Shown here: positions 1 through 8,346 of the stretch, one piece after another | Layout of the letters: each line of letters starts with the position of its first letter | Numbering within the stretch: the first letter of the stretch is position 1 | Assembly: GCF_900113745.1 (NCBI RefSeq) | Contig: NZ_FOQL01000003.1 | Span: 248,001-312,000, forward strand | DNA from: Pseudomonas guineae | Lineage (GTDB): Bacteria > Pseudomonadota > Gammaproteobacteria > Pseudomonadales > Pseudomonadaceae | Reading direction: 5' to 3' | Length of the DNA: 64,000 nucleotides | The notes under the pieces: generated by a model | What the model saw: the letters and a program-made list of their open reading frames with translations, nothing else | Database searches by the model: none | What the model was told of the DNA's origin: nothing | Translations under genes and position numbers: made by a program

Positions 1-75
1 TTCGAAGCTAGCCATCCGACCATTGCGGGCACCCTGCGCAACATCGTGCAGAGCTTAGCTAACATGGGCATTTAA
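1..75 (+). CDS. C-terminal end of a DUF4404-like protein (partial)
   Basis: Twenty-four codons and a TAA stop are open from the window edge. The tail ends in SLANMGI and contains HPTIAGTL, which resembles the C-terminus of the small DUF4404 proteins often found beside queF in Pseudomonas. The N-terminus lies outside the window, so length and start cannot be judged. The family has no established function. A strong bidirectional hairpin follows, separating this gene from queF on the other strand. The identification rests on a short stretch and on recalled gene order. Confidence 0.55.
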   Translation, partial: FEASHPTIAGTLRNIVQSLANMGI

Positions 76-150
76 GCGCTATCAGTAAGCGCGGGGCGTA
101 CATCGCAAGCTCATGCGGGTCGAGGCAAAACTGCCGAGAGCGACGCCAAG

Positions 151-179
151 AAAACCCCAGCTCAACGGCTGGGGTTTTT
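151..179. terminator. Bidirectional rho-independent terminator
   Basis: A perfect stem CCCCAGC/GCTGGGG with a six-base loop has A's on the left and T's on the right. It can therefore end both the plus-strand DUF4404-like transcript and the minus-strand queF transcript. Confidence 0.85.
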
Positions 180-181
180 CG

Positions 182-1012
182 TTACTGGCGCGCCAAGCGC
201 TGATTATCCGGGCTGATAGGCCCAGTACTGCGATAGGGATTGATATCCAACCCACCGCGGCGCACGTAACGCGCATACACCGTCAAATGCTCGGGCTTAA
301 GCAAGCGTTGCAGGTCGAGAAAGATCCGCTCAACGCATTGCTCGTGAAAATCCGCATGCTGGCGAAAGCTCACCAGGTAGGCCAGCAAGCTGGCGTGATC
401 CAGCGCTAGGCCACGGTATTGCACCACCAGCGTGCCCCAATCCGGCTGACCGGTGACCGGGCAGTTGGACTTGAGCAGATGGCTATGCAGGCTTTCCTCA
501 ACCACTCGCGCGGAGTCACAACGCAGCAACTCAGGCTGCGGCTGCGCATAGTTGCTGATGCTCACGTCCAGCTCATCAATGCAGGTACCGGGCGCAGCGG
601 TCACACCGTCAGCCGTTACCTCGGCTAGGCTGCGCACACGCACGCCCACTGGCTTGCCCGCCGCTGCCGAGAGGTCCTTCACCAGCACGACCACCAGTTC
701 GTCAGCCGTGTTGAACACCGACTGGTTCAATGAGTTGAGGTAGAGCTTGAATGATTTCGACTCGATGATATTCGGCGAGTCGGCGGGAATCGCGAACTCG
801 CCCATGGCCACCACCGGTTTGCCCGACGGCAGCAACCAGGACAGCTCGAAGCAATTCCAGAAATCCACGCCCTGATACGGCAGCGTTTCAGCGCTCAGCC
901 CCAGCTCGGCCCATTTCGCCGCACGCGGAATGGGGAACAACAATGCGGGCGTATAGGTAGCGATATATTCGCTGGATTTACCCAGTGGCGAATCTTCGGC
1001 GGCGGGATGCAT
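182..1012 (-). CDS. queF: NADPH-dependent 7-cyano-7-deazaguanine reductase QueF
   Basis: The 276-residue protein is of the long, E. coli-type QueF class. It reduces the nitrile of preQ0 to the aminomethyl group of preQ1 in queuosine tRNA biosynthesis in the cytosol. The QueF signature ESKSFK is at residues 84-89. The catalytic Cys is C184 in [12 protein letters not shown], with the conserved Asp at D191. The ATG at 1012 gives the usual family N-terminus; the frame stays open further upstream but that extension looks unlike QueF. It lies downstream of pyrF on the same strand with about 100 bases between them, so co-transcription is possible but not shown. Confidence 0.95.
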   Translation of the reverse strand: MHPAAEDSPLGKSSEYIATYTPALLFPIPRAAKWAELGLSAETLPYQGVDFWNCFELSWLLPSGKPVVAMGEFAIPADSPNIIESKSFKLYLNSLNQSVFNTADELVVVLVKDLSAAAGKPVGVRVRSLAEVTADGVTAAPGTCIDELDVSISNYAQPQPELLRCDSARVVEESLHSHLLKSNCPVTGQPDWGTLVVQYRGLALDHASLLAYLVSFRQHADFHEQCVERIFLDLQRLLKPEHLTVYARYVRRGGLDINPYRSTGPISPDNQRLARQ

Positions 1013-1109
1013 AGAGAGAACCTGGTTAGTCGAAACGCGATAGTGAGTAGAGCTTGAAAGTGACTTCAGCGCGGCAGGCGCATTAAAGCTTCTGCCACAC
1101 GGCAATGCC

Positions 1110-1808
1110 TCAGGCCAGCTCGGCGACAACAGCGGCCAAGGCCTGCGCCGGGTCGGCGGCTTGGCTGATTGGGCGGCCAATCACTAGATAATCCGAGCCC
1201 ACATCCAATGCCTGACGCGGGGTCAGAATACGCCGCTGATCATCCTGAGCGCTGCCGGCCGGACGAATCCCGGGGGTCACCAACTGCAACGCCGGATGAG
1301 CGGCCTTTAGCGCCTGCGCTTCTTGGGCCGAGCACACCAAGCCATCCAATCCGACTTGCGCGGCCAGCCCGGCAAGACGCAGCACCTGGGCCTGCGGCTC
1401 AACATCAAGGCCAACACCCGCCAAATCTTCACGTTCCATGCTGGTCAGCACAGTCACGCCAATCAGCAGTGGCTTGGCGCCGGCGAGCTTATCCAGGGTT
1501 TCGCGGCAAGCCGCCATCATGCGCAGGCCGCCCGAGCAGTGCACATTGACCATCCACACGCCCATCTCGGCCGCCGCTTTGACGGCCATAGCCGTGGTGT
1601 TGGGGATGTCGTGGAACTTCAGGTCGAGGAACACCTCGAAGCCCTTACCGGCCAGCACGTTGACGATCTCCGGCCCGCAGCGGGTGAACAGCTCTTTGCC
1701 GACCTTGACCCGGCACAGCGCAGGATCGAGCTGATCAGCCAATGCCAGCGCGGCATCACGGGTCGGGAAATCCAGGGCAACGATGATCGGGGTCTGGCAA
1801 GCGGACAT
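1110..1808 (-). CDS. pyrF: Orotidine 5'-phosphate decarboxylase
   Basis: This 232-residue protein catalyses decarboxylation of OMP to UMP, the last step of de novo pyrimidine synthesis. The conserved core [10 protein letters not shown] with the catalytic Lys/Asp cluster is present, as are IVALDFPT near the N-terminus and the phosphate-binding TPGIRP and VIGRPI segments near the end. The ATG at 1808 gives MSACQTPII, the usual Pseudomonas start. Another ATG six codons upstream is possible but less likely. The length is normal for the genus, and no oddities are visible. Confidence 0.95.
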   Translation of the reverse strand: MSACQTPIIVALDFPTRDAALALADQLDPALCRVKVGKELFTRCGPEIVNVLAGKGFEVFLDLKFHDIPNTTAMAVKAAAEMGVWMVNVHCSGGLRMMAACRETLDKLAGAKPLLIGVTVLTSMEREDLAGVGLDVEPQAQVLRLAGLAAQVGLDGLVCSAQEAQALKAAHPALQLVTPGIRPAGSAQDDQRRILTPRQALDVGSDYLVIGRPISQAADPAQALAAVVAELA

Positions 1809-1932
1809 GGGCGGGCTCTCGGGCATGACAAATTCGGCGCGCATTGTAGCGGATGCACAGCGCGCTTGCCGCTCCGGTGATCCGCCAGCCTCGCTCACGG
1901 CTAAAGCAGCACGCAAAAGATATGAGTTGCGG

Positions 1933-2403
1933 TTATTCGACAGGCTGAGCCACAGGCGCATTGGGCGCCGCAAATACCTGACGGAAACTGAACGCGTCTT
2001 CGCTCGCACCTTGGTCGCGCAGCAGGGCCAAACGCTCGGCCGCTTCGACCACTGACGGACGATGCCCCGCCGGCACCCACCACAACACCATATGCGCCGC
2101 ACTGACCTTGCTGAACCACTCCTGGCGGCGCTTGAGCATCTCGGTATGCGCGGACTTGTACACGTAATCGCTCAGCGCCTGTACATCGCGCCACACCGAC
2201 AGATTCACCAGCACCTCATCACCAAACGGGCGCAGCGCCGTGGCGTCGCCCGCCTCGTCCTGCAATCGCCAGATATAGCCTGGCGATGCTTCAGCAAGCG
2301 CGTTAATGCGCTCCAGATTGGCGACGAAATCGGCCATGCTCGGCGACTCCAGCGGCTCCTTCATCGTTGCAATATTCAACTGCGCAAGTTGGTAGGCAGA
2401 CAT
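1933..2403 (-). CDS. DUF3291 family protein
   Basis: The 156-residue protein begins [10 protein letters not shown] and contains NLSVWRD and [18 protein letters not shown], typical of DUF3291, a family with an antibiotic-monooxygenase-like (dimeric alpha+beta barrel) fold. No substrate is established. The start is set by an AGGAG seven bases before the ATG at 2403; a GTG two codons upstream sits too close to that site. It has no obvious operon partner, with pyrF downstream on the same strand after a gap of about 120 bases. Confidence 0.8.
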   Translation of the reverse strand: MSAYQLAQLNIATMKEPLESPSMADFVANLERINALAEASPGYIWRLQDEAGDATALRPFGDEVLVNLSVWRDVQALSDYVYKSAHTEMLKRRQEWFSKVSAAHMVLWWVPAGHRPSVVEAAERLALLRDQGASEDAFSFRQVFAAPNAPVAQPVE

Positions 2404-2503
2404 CGACACGCTCCTTTTTAAGTAGTTTCCTGATTAACCATTGCCCTTAGCGCACAGTCCCAACGCCGTGCAGCCGTACAACGTAGGGCTGCAACTCAGC
2501 GGT

Positions 2504-2737
2504 TCAACGCGAAAGCGGATCATCCCAGAAGGGCCGCTCGCTTTCCTGCAGTACATCGCCACGGCTCAGGCCGAGATCCTTCAACGCCGCCTCATCGAGC
2601 ATGGATAAACGTCGGCGCTGCTCTGACAACTGCCACCAACGATAGAGCTGGCGCCCGACTGCACGCAACACTTCAAGCGGCCGCCGACCCAGCAAGCGCC
2701 CAGTTCCAACTAACGCACAACCTTTTTGACCTTTCAT
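2504..2737 (-). CDS. DUF1127 small basic protein
   Basis: The 77-residue, Arg-rich protein has the DUF1127 core RRRLSMLDEAALKDLGLSRGDV near the C-terminus. Proteins with this domain occur widely in proteobacteria; a few short ones have been linked to RNA turnover and phosphate or stress responses, but a role for this one is not known. The ATG at 2737 is preceded by an excellent AGGAGGG. It is transcribed divergently from the LysR gene at 2835, with about 100 bases between them, which suggests that regulator may control it. Confidence 0.85.
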   Translation of the reverse strand: MKGQKGCALVGTGRLLGRRPLEVLRAVGRQLYRWWQLSEQRRRLSMLDEAALKDLGLSRGDVLQESERPFWDDPLSR

Positions 2738-2834
2738 CTCGTCGCCCTCCTTGTGGGGTTGGCGACAGTCTCGCGCTGGGCTTATGATCAATCCAACGAA
2801 TGTTTCTTATGCAATACATCTCAGAGATTGATGA

Positions 2835-3689
2835 ATGGCCAATTATCCGAGTATCGACAGTGAACTGCTGCGCACCTTTGTTGCAATTGCTGATCAGGGC
2901 GGCTTTACCCGCGCCGCGGAGATGGTTAACCGCACCCAGTCGGCCGTCAGCATGCAGATGAAACGCCTGGAAGAAGACGTGATGCAGCGCGCGCTATTTA
3001 TTCGCGATGGTCGCCAGTTCAGTCTTACCGCCGAAGGCCAACTGCTACTGAGCTACGCCCGACGTATATTGAAATTACATGCCGAAGTGATGAACAGCAT
3101 GCGCGAGCCACACATGGTCGGCACCGTGCGCATCGGCACGCCAGATGATTATGTGATGCGCTTTATGCAGGGCATTCTGGTGCGCTTCGCTCAGTCCTAT
3201 CCGTTGGTGCAGGTAGAGCTGCATTGCGAACCGTCATTCCAGCTGCTGCAACGCCAGGATCTCGACCTGACGATCGTCACCCGCGAGCCTGGTACTGAGA
3301 TCGGTCAATTGCTGCGTCAGGAGCACCTAGTGTGGGCCCAGGCCCGCAACAGCAACCTGCATGAACTGGAAACCCTGCCCCTGGCGATGTTCAACTCACA
3401 GTGTTTTTGCCGCTCTTGGGCCAGCAATGGCTTGGATGCGATGGGCCGTAACTTCCGTATCGCCTACACCAGCCCGAGCCTGTCGGCCATCATGGCCGCA
3501 GTCAGCGCCGGCCTGGCCATTACCGCCCAGCTGCAAAGTCTTATTACTCCGGACTTGCAGGTCATTGGCGAAGCGCAAGGCATGCCAGCCCTGCCCTCGG
3601 CCAGCATCGTGCTGCTGCGTAACAGCAACACGCAAACCCATGTTACCGAAACCTTGGCCGAGCAGATCGCCGAAGGCTTTAAAGCTTAA
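2835..3689 (+). CDS. LysR-family transcriptional regulator
   Basis: The 284-residue protein starts with the LysR winged helix-turn-helix (residues 8-67: LLRTFVAIADQGGFTRAAE, then the recognition region around RTQSAVSMQMKRLEE). A periplasmic-binding-protein-like effector domain follows (about 93-280). The effector is unknown. It is divergent from the DUF1127 gene, the classic position for a LysR regulator of its neighbour. Its last eleven bases overlap the end of the convergent TauE/SafE gene. Confidence 0.9.
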   Translation: MANYPSIDSELLRTFVAIADQGGFTRAAEMVNRTQSAVSMQMKRLEEDVMQRALFIRDGRQFSLTAEGQLLLSYARRILKLHAEVMNSMREPHMVGTVRIGTPDDYVMRFMQGILVRFAQSYPLVQVELHCEPSFQLLQRQDLDLTIVTREPGTEIGQLLRQEHLVWAQARNSNLHELETLPLAMFNSQCFCRSWASNGLDAMGRNFRIAYTSPSLSAIMAAVSAGLAITAQLQSLITPDLQVIGEAQGMPALPSASIVLLRNSNTQTHVTETLAEQIAEGFKA

Positions 3690-4434
3690 GCCCCAGCGAC
3701 ACGGCACAGAGCAGTAGAAAGACCGTGAACAGCGCACGCAGCAAGCGCTCGGGCAACGCATGCGCCAAACGCACACCCCAGCTGATGCTCAACAAACCGC
3801 CCAATGCTAAGGGGGCCCCCAGGAGCCAATCAACATGGTCATGGGCCGCATAGGTGACCAGGGTCACCGCTGTGCTCGGCGCCGCCAGTGCCAGGGACAA
3901 CCCCTGCGCCACCACTTGGCTGGTGCCAAAAACCGTGGTTAAAACGGGCGTCGCCAGCACCGCGCCGCCGACGCCGAACAACCCACCCAGCAAACCTGCA
4001 CCACTGCCCAGCAGCGTCAGCCAGGGCCAGGGGTAGCGCAGCCCCACCGACAACATGACGGGCTTACTGTAGAGGCGCGAGAAGTTGTACGCCGCCAGTA
4101 ACACCAAGAAAATCACAAAGCCTAGGCGCATGCGCTCCGCCTCCAAAGTGACCGCCCACCCCGCACCCAGCACAGCAAAAACCAGACTCGTGGCCGCCAA
4201 CGCGCATGCATGCCGCCATGCGATTCGATTGCGTTGGTGATAGCGCCACAACGCCAGTAATACATTGGGCACCACCATCACCAGCGCCGTACCCTGAGCC
4301 AACTGTTGATCCAGGCCAAACAACACGCCCAGCGCAGGAATGGCGATCAGCCCACCACCAATCCCAAACAAACCACCCAAGGTGCCAAGGGCGAGTCCGA
4401 GCAGCAGGTTCAAGACAAAATCGAGCACGGTCAT
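3679..4434 (-). CDS. TauE/SafE (DUF81) family permease
   Basis: The 251-residue hydrophobic protein has about eight membrane segments and the duplicated glycine-rich family motifs GGLFGIGGGLIAIPAL (about residues 20-35) and GGLFGVGGAVLATPVL (about 153-168). The family exports or imports sulfite, taurine-derived or other small organosulfur anions; the substrate here is unknown. The start at 4434 has a GGAG eight bases upstream. A LysR gene diverges from it about 106 bases away and is a candidate regulator. Confidence 0.88.
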   Translation of the reverse strand: MTVLDFVLNLLLGLALGTLGGLFGIGGGLIAIPALGVLFGLDQQLAQGTALVMVVPNVLLALWRYHQRNRIAWRHACALAATSLVFAVLGAGWAVTLEAERMRLGFVIFLVLLAAYNFSRLYSKPVMLSVGLRYPWPWLTLLGSGAGLLGGLFGVGGAVLATPVLTTVFGTSQVVAQGLSLALAAPSTAVTLVTYAAHDHVDWLLGAPLALGGLLSISWGVRLAHALPERLLRALFTVFLLLCAVSLGLKL

Positions 4435-4540
4435 CGGCACGCTCCACAAAGATGTTGCACACCTTAGTATTTCGCCACTGGCCGCGAAACGCATAGCGAA
4501 GCAAAATGGCTATGCCTCAAACGCACAGCAGAAGCAACGC

Positions 4541-5497
4541 ATGAACCCTGACTACCTAACCGACCAGCTCAGCCTGTTTCTCGATGTGCTGGAAACGGGC
4601 AGCTTTTCCGCCGCCGCTCGTCGCCATCCACTCACGCCCTCTGCCGTGGCACGGCGCATTGATACGCTGGAGCGCTCACTGGGCAGCCAGCTGTTTAGCC
4701 GCAGCACCCATGCCGTGCGCGCCACCTCCGCCGGCCTGGCGTTTGCCGAGCGAGCCAAGCGCATTCTTGCTGAGTTGCACCTGGCCCGCGCCGAAGCGGT
4801 ATCACTGAGCAGCGCCCCGGAAGGGTTGATCCGCATCGATGCACCCGCACCGTTCGGTCGCCGACATCTCGCGCCGGCGATTGCCGAGTTTCTCATTGCC
4901 TATCCGGGGCTGGATGTACAACTGCGTTTGATCGACAGCTTCGTCGATCTGCACGGCACGCATTTGGGCGAAGTCGATCTGGTGCTGCGCATCGGCCCGC
5001 TGGCCGATACGCGCCTAGTTGCTACCGCGCTATCACCGATGGTGCGAATCGTTTGCGCCAGCCCCGCGTACCTGGCACAGCGCGGCGTACCGCGCACACC
5101 TGCAGAACTGCTGGAGCATGACGGCCTCGACTGGGACAGCCTCGCCCCGCCCTATGCATGGCGTTTCGAGCAGAACGGTAAGTTGCAATTGTGCCGCCCC
5201 AAGCGCCTGCGCATGACCGCAAATAACGCCGAAGCCTTGCTATTCAGCGCCCTCGCCGGCCTGGGTATCGCCCACCTACCCACCTGGCTGATTAGCGACT
5301 ATCTGGTTCGCGGTGAATTGCTCCCCCTGTTCTGCGAGAACGGCTTGCCCGCGCCCGAACCCAGCGGCATCTACGCCCTGCGCTTGGAGCGCGAAACCGA
5401 CTCGCGCAGCCGCTTGTTATTGGAGTTTCTCAAAGCTCGCTTTGGCCCAATAGCGCCCTGGGACCTGGCGCTGCAGAGCGGCCTACAACGCAGCTGA
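4541..5497 (+). CDS. LysR-family transcriptional regulator
   Basis: The 318-residue protein has an N-terminal HTH (about residues 8-66, with FLDVLETGSFSAAARRH and LTPSAVARRIDTLE) and a LysR substrate-binding domain of the CrgA-like subgroup (APAPFGRRHLAPAIAEF, then LVLRIGPLADTRLVA). The ATG at 4541 follows a weak GAAG; the frame is open further upstream but without homology to the family start. It diverges from the TauE/SafE permease gene, so control of that transporter is the simplest inference. Confidence 0.88.
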   Translation: MNPDYLTDQLSLFLDVLETGSFSAAARRHPLTPSAVARRIDTLERSLGSQLFSRSTHAVRATSAGLAFAERAKRILAELHLARAEAVSLSSAPEGLIRIDAPAPFGRRHLAPAIAEFLIAYPGLDVQLRLIDSFVDLHGTHLGEVDLVLRIGPLADTRLVATALSPMVRIVCASPAYLAQRGVPRTPAELLEHDGLDWDSLAPPYAWRFEQNGKLQLCRPKRLRMTANNAEALLFSALAGLGIAHLPTWLISDYLVRGELLPLFCENGLPAPEPSGIYALRLERETDSRSRLLLEFLKARFGPIAPWDLALQSGLQRS

Positions 5498-5516
5498 GCA
5501 CAAAAACAGCAGGCAG

Positions 5517-5620
5517 AAAAAATGATCGGGAATCATTTTTAGCGTCGCGCAGCGACGACCCAAGGGGGGCCGCCATGGATGGCTGGCCATAAAAAAGCCC
5601 GACACCAGGTCGGGCTTTTC
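5517..5620. repeat. Dispersed intergenic repeat A, copy 1, ending in a terminator
   Basis: This 104-base intergenic block has a near-copy at 20929-21035. It holds, in order, a hairpin AATGAT/ATCATT, a GTCGC/GCGAC hairpin, the palindrome GCCATGGATGGC and an A/T-flanked terminator stem. The first stem differs in sequence between the copies but stays paired, which suggests selection on structure. It lies between a LysR gene and efp. Confidence 0.75.
5591..5620. terminator. Bidirectional rho-independent terminator downstream of efp
   Basis: The stem AGCCCGAC/GTCGGGCT is preceded by six A's and followed by T's. It can end both the plus-strand LysR gene and minus-strand efp. Confidence 0.88.
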
Positions 5621-5641
5621 TTCTCGCCGTTAAAGCCAGTC

Positions 5642-6214
5642 TTAGACCGGAGCTTTAGCGCGGGATTTGTACTCGCCGGTACGGGTGTCAATCTCGATCC
5701 AGTCGTCAATGTTGCAGAAATCAGCAACCTTAACTTCAGTACCGTTGCTCAGCTTGGCTGGCTTCATCACCTTGCCGGAAGTATCGCCGCGAGCGGAACC
5801 TTCGGTGTAGGTGATCTGGCGAACGATGGTGGTCGGCAGATCGACCGAAACCACTTTGCCTTCGAAGAAGACGGCTTCGCAGACGTCGGTCATGCCATCA
5901 ACGATGTACGGCATTACGCTTTCCAGGTCGTCTTTGTTCAGCTCGTACTGGTTGAACTCGTTGTCCATAAAGACATAGTTCGGCTCGCTGTAGTAGGAGT
6001 AGGTCACATCTACGCGGTCCAGAATAACCGGCTCAAGCTTGTCGTCGGCTTTGTACACAGTTTCAGTCGAGGAACCGCTCAGCAGGTTCTTCAGCTTCAT
6101 TTTAACGATGGCGCTGTTACGACCGGACTTGGTGAATTCGGCCTTCTGGATCAGCCAAGGCTGGCCGTCGATCAGGGCCACACTGTTGGGCTTCATTTCT
6201 TGTGCGGTTTTCAT
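5642..6214 (-). CDS. efp: Translation elongation factor P (arginine-rhamnosylated type)
   Basis: The 190-residue protein is a full-length EF-P: KOW-like N-terminal domain, then two OB domains. It binds ribosomes stalled on polyproline and helps peptide bond formation. The modified loop reads TKSGRNSA with an arginine at residue 32, the residue rhamnosylated in pseudomonads, instead of the lysine used by the EpmA/B pathway. The adjacent upstream gene is the matching rhamnosyltransferase, earP. The conserved C-terminus includes [19 protein letters not shown]. Confidence 0.97.
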   Translation of the reverse strand: MKTAQEMKPNSVALIDGQPWLIQKAEFTKSGRNSAIVKMKLKNLLSGSSTETVYKADDKLEPVILDRVDVTYSYYSEPNYVFMDNEFNQYELNKDDLESVMPYIVDGMTDVCEAVFFEGKVVSVDLPTTIVRQITYTEGSARGDTSGKVMKPAKLSNGTEVKVADFCNIDDWIEIDTRTGEYKSRAKAPV

Positions 6215-6260
6215 ACGAATATCCGGGTTTGGATGGAATTACAGAATTCTTGGCCGCGTA

Positions 6261-7394
6261 TCATAGCCAATTTAGGTAAAACTGCACCAGCGCCTCAGCA
6301 AGATCGGCCTGCGAGGCCCGCTCTAGACACCAGTCCTCGGCATGTGTGGTCTGCTCTGGCCAGCTTTTCAGCAGCTGCGTCCAGCATTCGCCTATCGGCC
6401 CGTTGCTATTCCAGGCATGCCATAACGCAACCAACGCTACCTGCGCATCGGCAGATAAGCCTTCCTTATAGAACGCCAGAAACGCATCGAGCTTTTCTAG
6501 ATGTGCATGATCCGCCTGCTCATAGATATGCCAAAGCAACGGCCGCCCGGCCCATTGCGCACGAATGAAAGAGTCCTCGCCACGCACCGCATTGAAATCG
6601 CAACTCCACAGCAACCGATCGTATTGGTCCTGCGGGATAAACGGCAGCACCTGGATATGCAACTGGCCACGCTGGCGAGTATCACCGACCTGCAATGCCG
6701 GGCCGCCCAGCCAATCTTGCAAGCTGCTCAAAATGCGTCCTTCAGGCACTAACAGTTGAACGCGCTGCGGCCCAGCCGCCAATACCTGCAGCCACCGACC
6801 CAAGGCTGCATTCTCATAGGCAAACAACGAAATCAGCAGTGCCCCGGCCACCGGCTCAACACCCAGGCGGCGCAGGAAGTCCTCACGCGCACCTTCATCA
6901 GCCTGAAATGCTCGCCGCTGCGTTAACAGCCCCCGCTCACGCAGCAAACCACCGCTGCCCGACGTAAACCCAGGAAAGAAGAAAAACTTCGACAACCCGT
7001 TGGATTGCATCGACGGTAAGCCATGGCAACCCTCGACCCAATCCTCGGCGCTGAGGTACTCCAGGTTAAGCCAGAGGACTTTCTGCTCACGCCCGGCCAT
7101 CGCCGCGATATAAACCGCCGGTAGCTCACAGGCAAAGGCCTCAATCACCACATCCGCCGGCTCAACGGCATGCCAATCAGCGGCCCAGGCACACACCTCA
7201 ACGCCCTGCTGCTCCTGCCTCAACAGTCGGCTATCCGCTTGTGGACACAGGTGCACAAAGGCAGCCGGGTCATCCACCCACAGCCGCACCGCCAAGCCAT
7301 GCTCGGCCACCAACTGTCTGGCCAGACGCCAGGTCACGCCTATGTCCCCATAGTTATCGACAACGCTGCAGAAAATATCCCATGTCGCGCGCAT
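6261..7394 (-). CDS. earP: EF-P arginine rhamnosyltransferase EarP
   Basis: The 377-residue GT-B inverting glycosyltransferase (formerly DUF2331) transfers rhamnose from dTDP-rhamnose to Arg32 of EF-P. The N-terminus reads WDIFCSVVDNYGDIG with the conserved D13 and D17, and the nucleotide-sugar binding RGEDSFIRAQWAGRP segment is present near residue 275. The start ATG at 7394 follows a GGGGCGG. It lies 46 bases upstream of efp in the same orientation, so enzyme and substrate are probably co-expressed. Confidence 0.96.
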   Translation of the reverse strand: MRATWDIFCSVVDNYGDIGVTWRLARQLVAEHGLAVRLWVDDPAAFVHLCPQADSRLLRQEQQGVEVCAWAADWHAVEPADVVIEAFACELPAVYIAAMAGREQKVLWLNLEYLSAEDWVEGCHGLPSMQSNGLSKFFFFPGFTSGSGGLLRERGLLTQRRAFQADEGAREDFLRRLGVEPVAGALLISLFAYENAALGRWLQVLAAGPQRVQLLVPEGRILSSLQDWLGGPALQVGDTRQRGQLHIQVLPFIPQDQYDRLLWSCDFNAVRGEDSFIRAQWAGRPLLWHIYEQADHAHLEKLDAFLAFYKEGLSADAQVALVALWHAWNSNGPIGECWTQLLKSWPEQTTHAEDWCLERASQADLAEALVQFYLNWL

Positions 7395-7425
7395 ATACCG
7401 CCCCGTTAAATGCTGAACTCGCTGC

Positions 7426-7998
7426 TTAACGATTCCTGCTATCCAGATCCGCCCGCATCTTGCAGTTTCGGTGCTCGATACTCCCTCTGGGGTATGGGCA
7501 GTAGTCCCGAAGCCGTATTTGTTCTTTACCTACTACTACGATTTCATGCCGCTTTTGTTGCCTCGCCACGGGCTCTCTCGTCACCGGCGTCGCAGGCACA
7601 ATGTTGGTAGCACCTTTGGGCGTGTAGTTGTTATCGTTGAAAGCGTTCTGCATCCGCTCTACAGCAAACTCAGCTTGTTTTTTAGACCACTCAATATCCG
7701 CTTGGCTAAGCGGCGTTCCCGCCACTTGTGGCGCAGGTTCGAAAGGTGCCGGCACCTCTTTAATGGTGTGCAAAGGCGCGCTATACGTTTGGGCTCTCTG
7801 CTGGCTGAAGATCGGCTGACCGCCAATACGGATGCCCTGCTTAAGCTGGTTAAGGTCGATCACCATAGGCTTAGCCAACAGCGCGATCAGCCCCAACGTG
7901 ATGACTGAACCAACGCCCAGGATCGCGACCATCTGCCAGGGGGACTCCTTCTTCTTGTAGCGTATGTAGTCGGGTGCATCTTCCCAATCTGATTTCAT
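7426..7998 (-). CDS. Membrane-anchored hypothetical protein
   Basis: The 190-residue protein has a short charged N-terminus, one transmembrane segment (about residues 22-43) and a polar tail with Cys-containing ends (DYCPYPRGS, HRNCKMR). I do not recognise the family. The ATG at 7998 follows AGGAAGAGG. The topology suggests a cytoplasmic N-terminus and periplasmic C-terminal domain. It lies upstream of earP and on the host side of the integrated element. Confidence 0.65.
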   Translation of the reverse strand: MKSDWEDAPDYIRYKKKESPWQMVAILGVGSVITLGLIALLAKPMVIDLNQLKQGIRIGGQPIFSQQRAQTYSAPLHTIKEVPAPFEPAPQVAGTPLSQADIEWSKKQAEFAVERMQNAFNDNNYTPKGATNIVPATPVTREPVARQQKRHEIVVVGKEQIRLRDYCPYPRGSIEHRNCKMRADLDSRNR

Positions 7999-8177
7999 AT
8001 CCTCTTCCTTGAAGTAAGTCCGGCGTCAGTAAATATTACGGCACCTGCTGCTCACGCTGAACCTGAACCCTCTATGCAGCCTGAAGTAACCGGCAAGTTA
8101 CCCTGCTGTACACTGCGTAAAGCCAAAGGCCGGATAGTCGGTTCGACACGCCACCGACTTAGCCAAACGCCAGAAAG

Positions 8178-8213
8178 CAAAAAGCCCCGACAACTTGTTA
8201 GTCATCAGGGCTT
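8178..8213 (-). terminator. Original tRNA-Ser terminator, now cut off from its gene
   Basis: A hairpin with AGCCC/GGGCT ends is followed on the minus strand by T's. It sits just beyond the attL copy of the tRNA 3' end. It is most simply the chromosomal terminator of the tRNA-Ser gene, separated from it by insertion of the element. Confidence 0.6.
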
Positions 8214-8223
8214 TAGCTGAATC

Positions 8224-8252
8224 TATCTGGCGGTGAAGGTGGGATTCGAACC
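8224..8252. repeat. attL: 29-bp direct repeat (tRNA-Ser 3' end fragment)
   Basis: This is an exact copy of 17723-17751, beginning TATCTGGCGG and ending TTCGAACC. It is the displaced 3' end of the tRNA-Ser gene and marks the left end of the element. The next base differs between the two copies (A here, C in the tRNA). Confidence 0.93.
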
Positions 8253-8304
8253 AAACACCCCCACACCCCTATAAGCCCCTATATTGCTGGCTATCATACA
8301 GTTT

Positions 8305-8329
8305 TTACGTACAATTGTTACGTACAATT
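8305..8329. repeat. Left pair of integrase arm-type repeats
   Basis: Two TTACGTACAATT copies lie at 8305-8316 and 8318-8329, a 13-base period, between attL and the integrase start. A matching pair occurs near attR at 17652-17676. This placement is what is expected of integrase arm-binding sites; they could also serve as operators for the integrase gene. Confidence 0.65.
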
Positions 8330-8346
8330 TAGCTCTAGGGTGGCGC

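Noticed and set aside
5579..6568. Long plus-strand open frame over efp and earP
   Set aside because: It is antisense to two well-identified genes and has no family resemblance or ribosome site.
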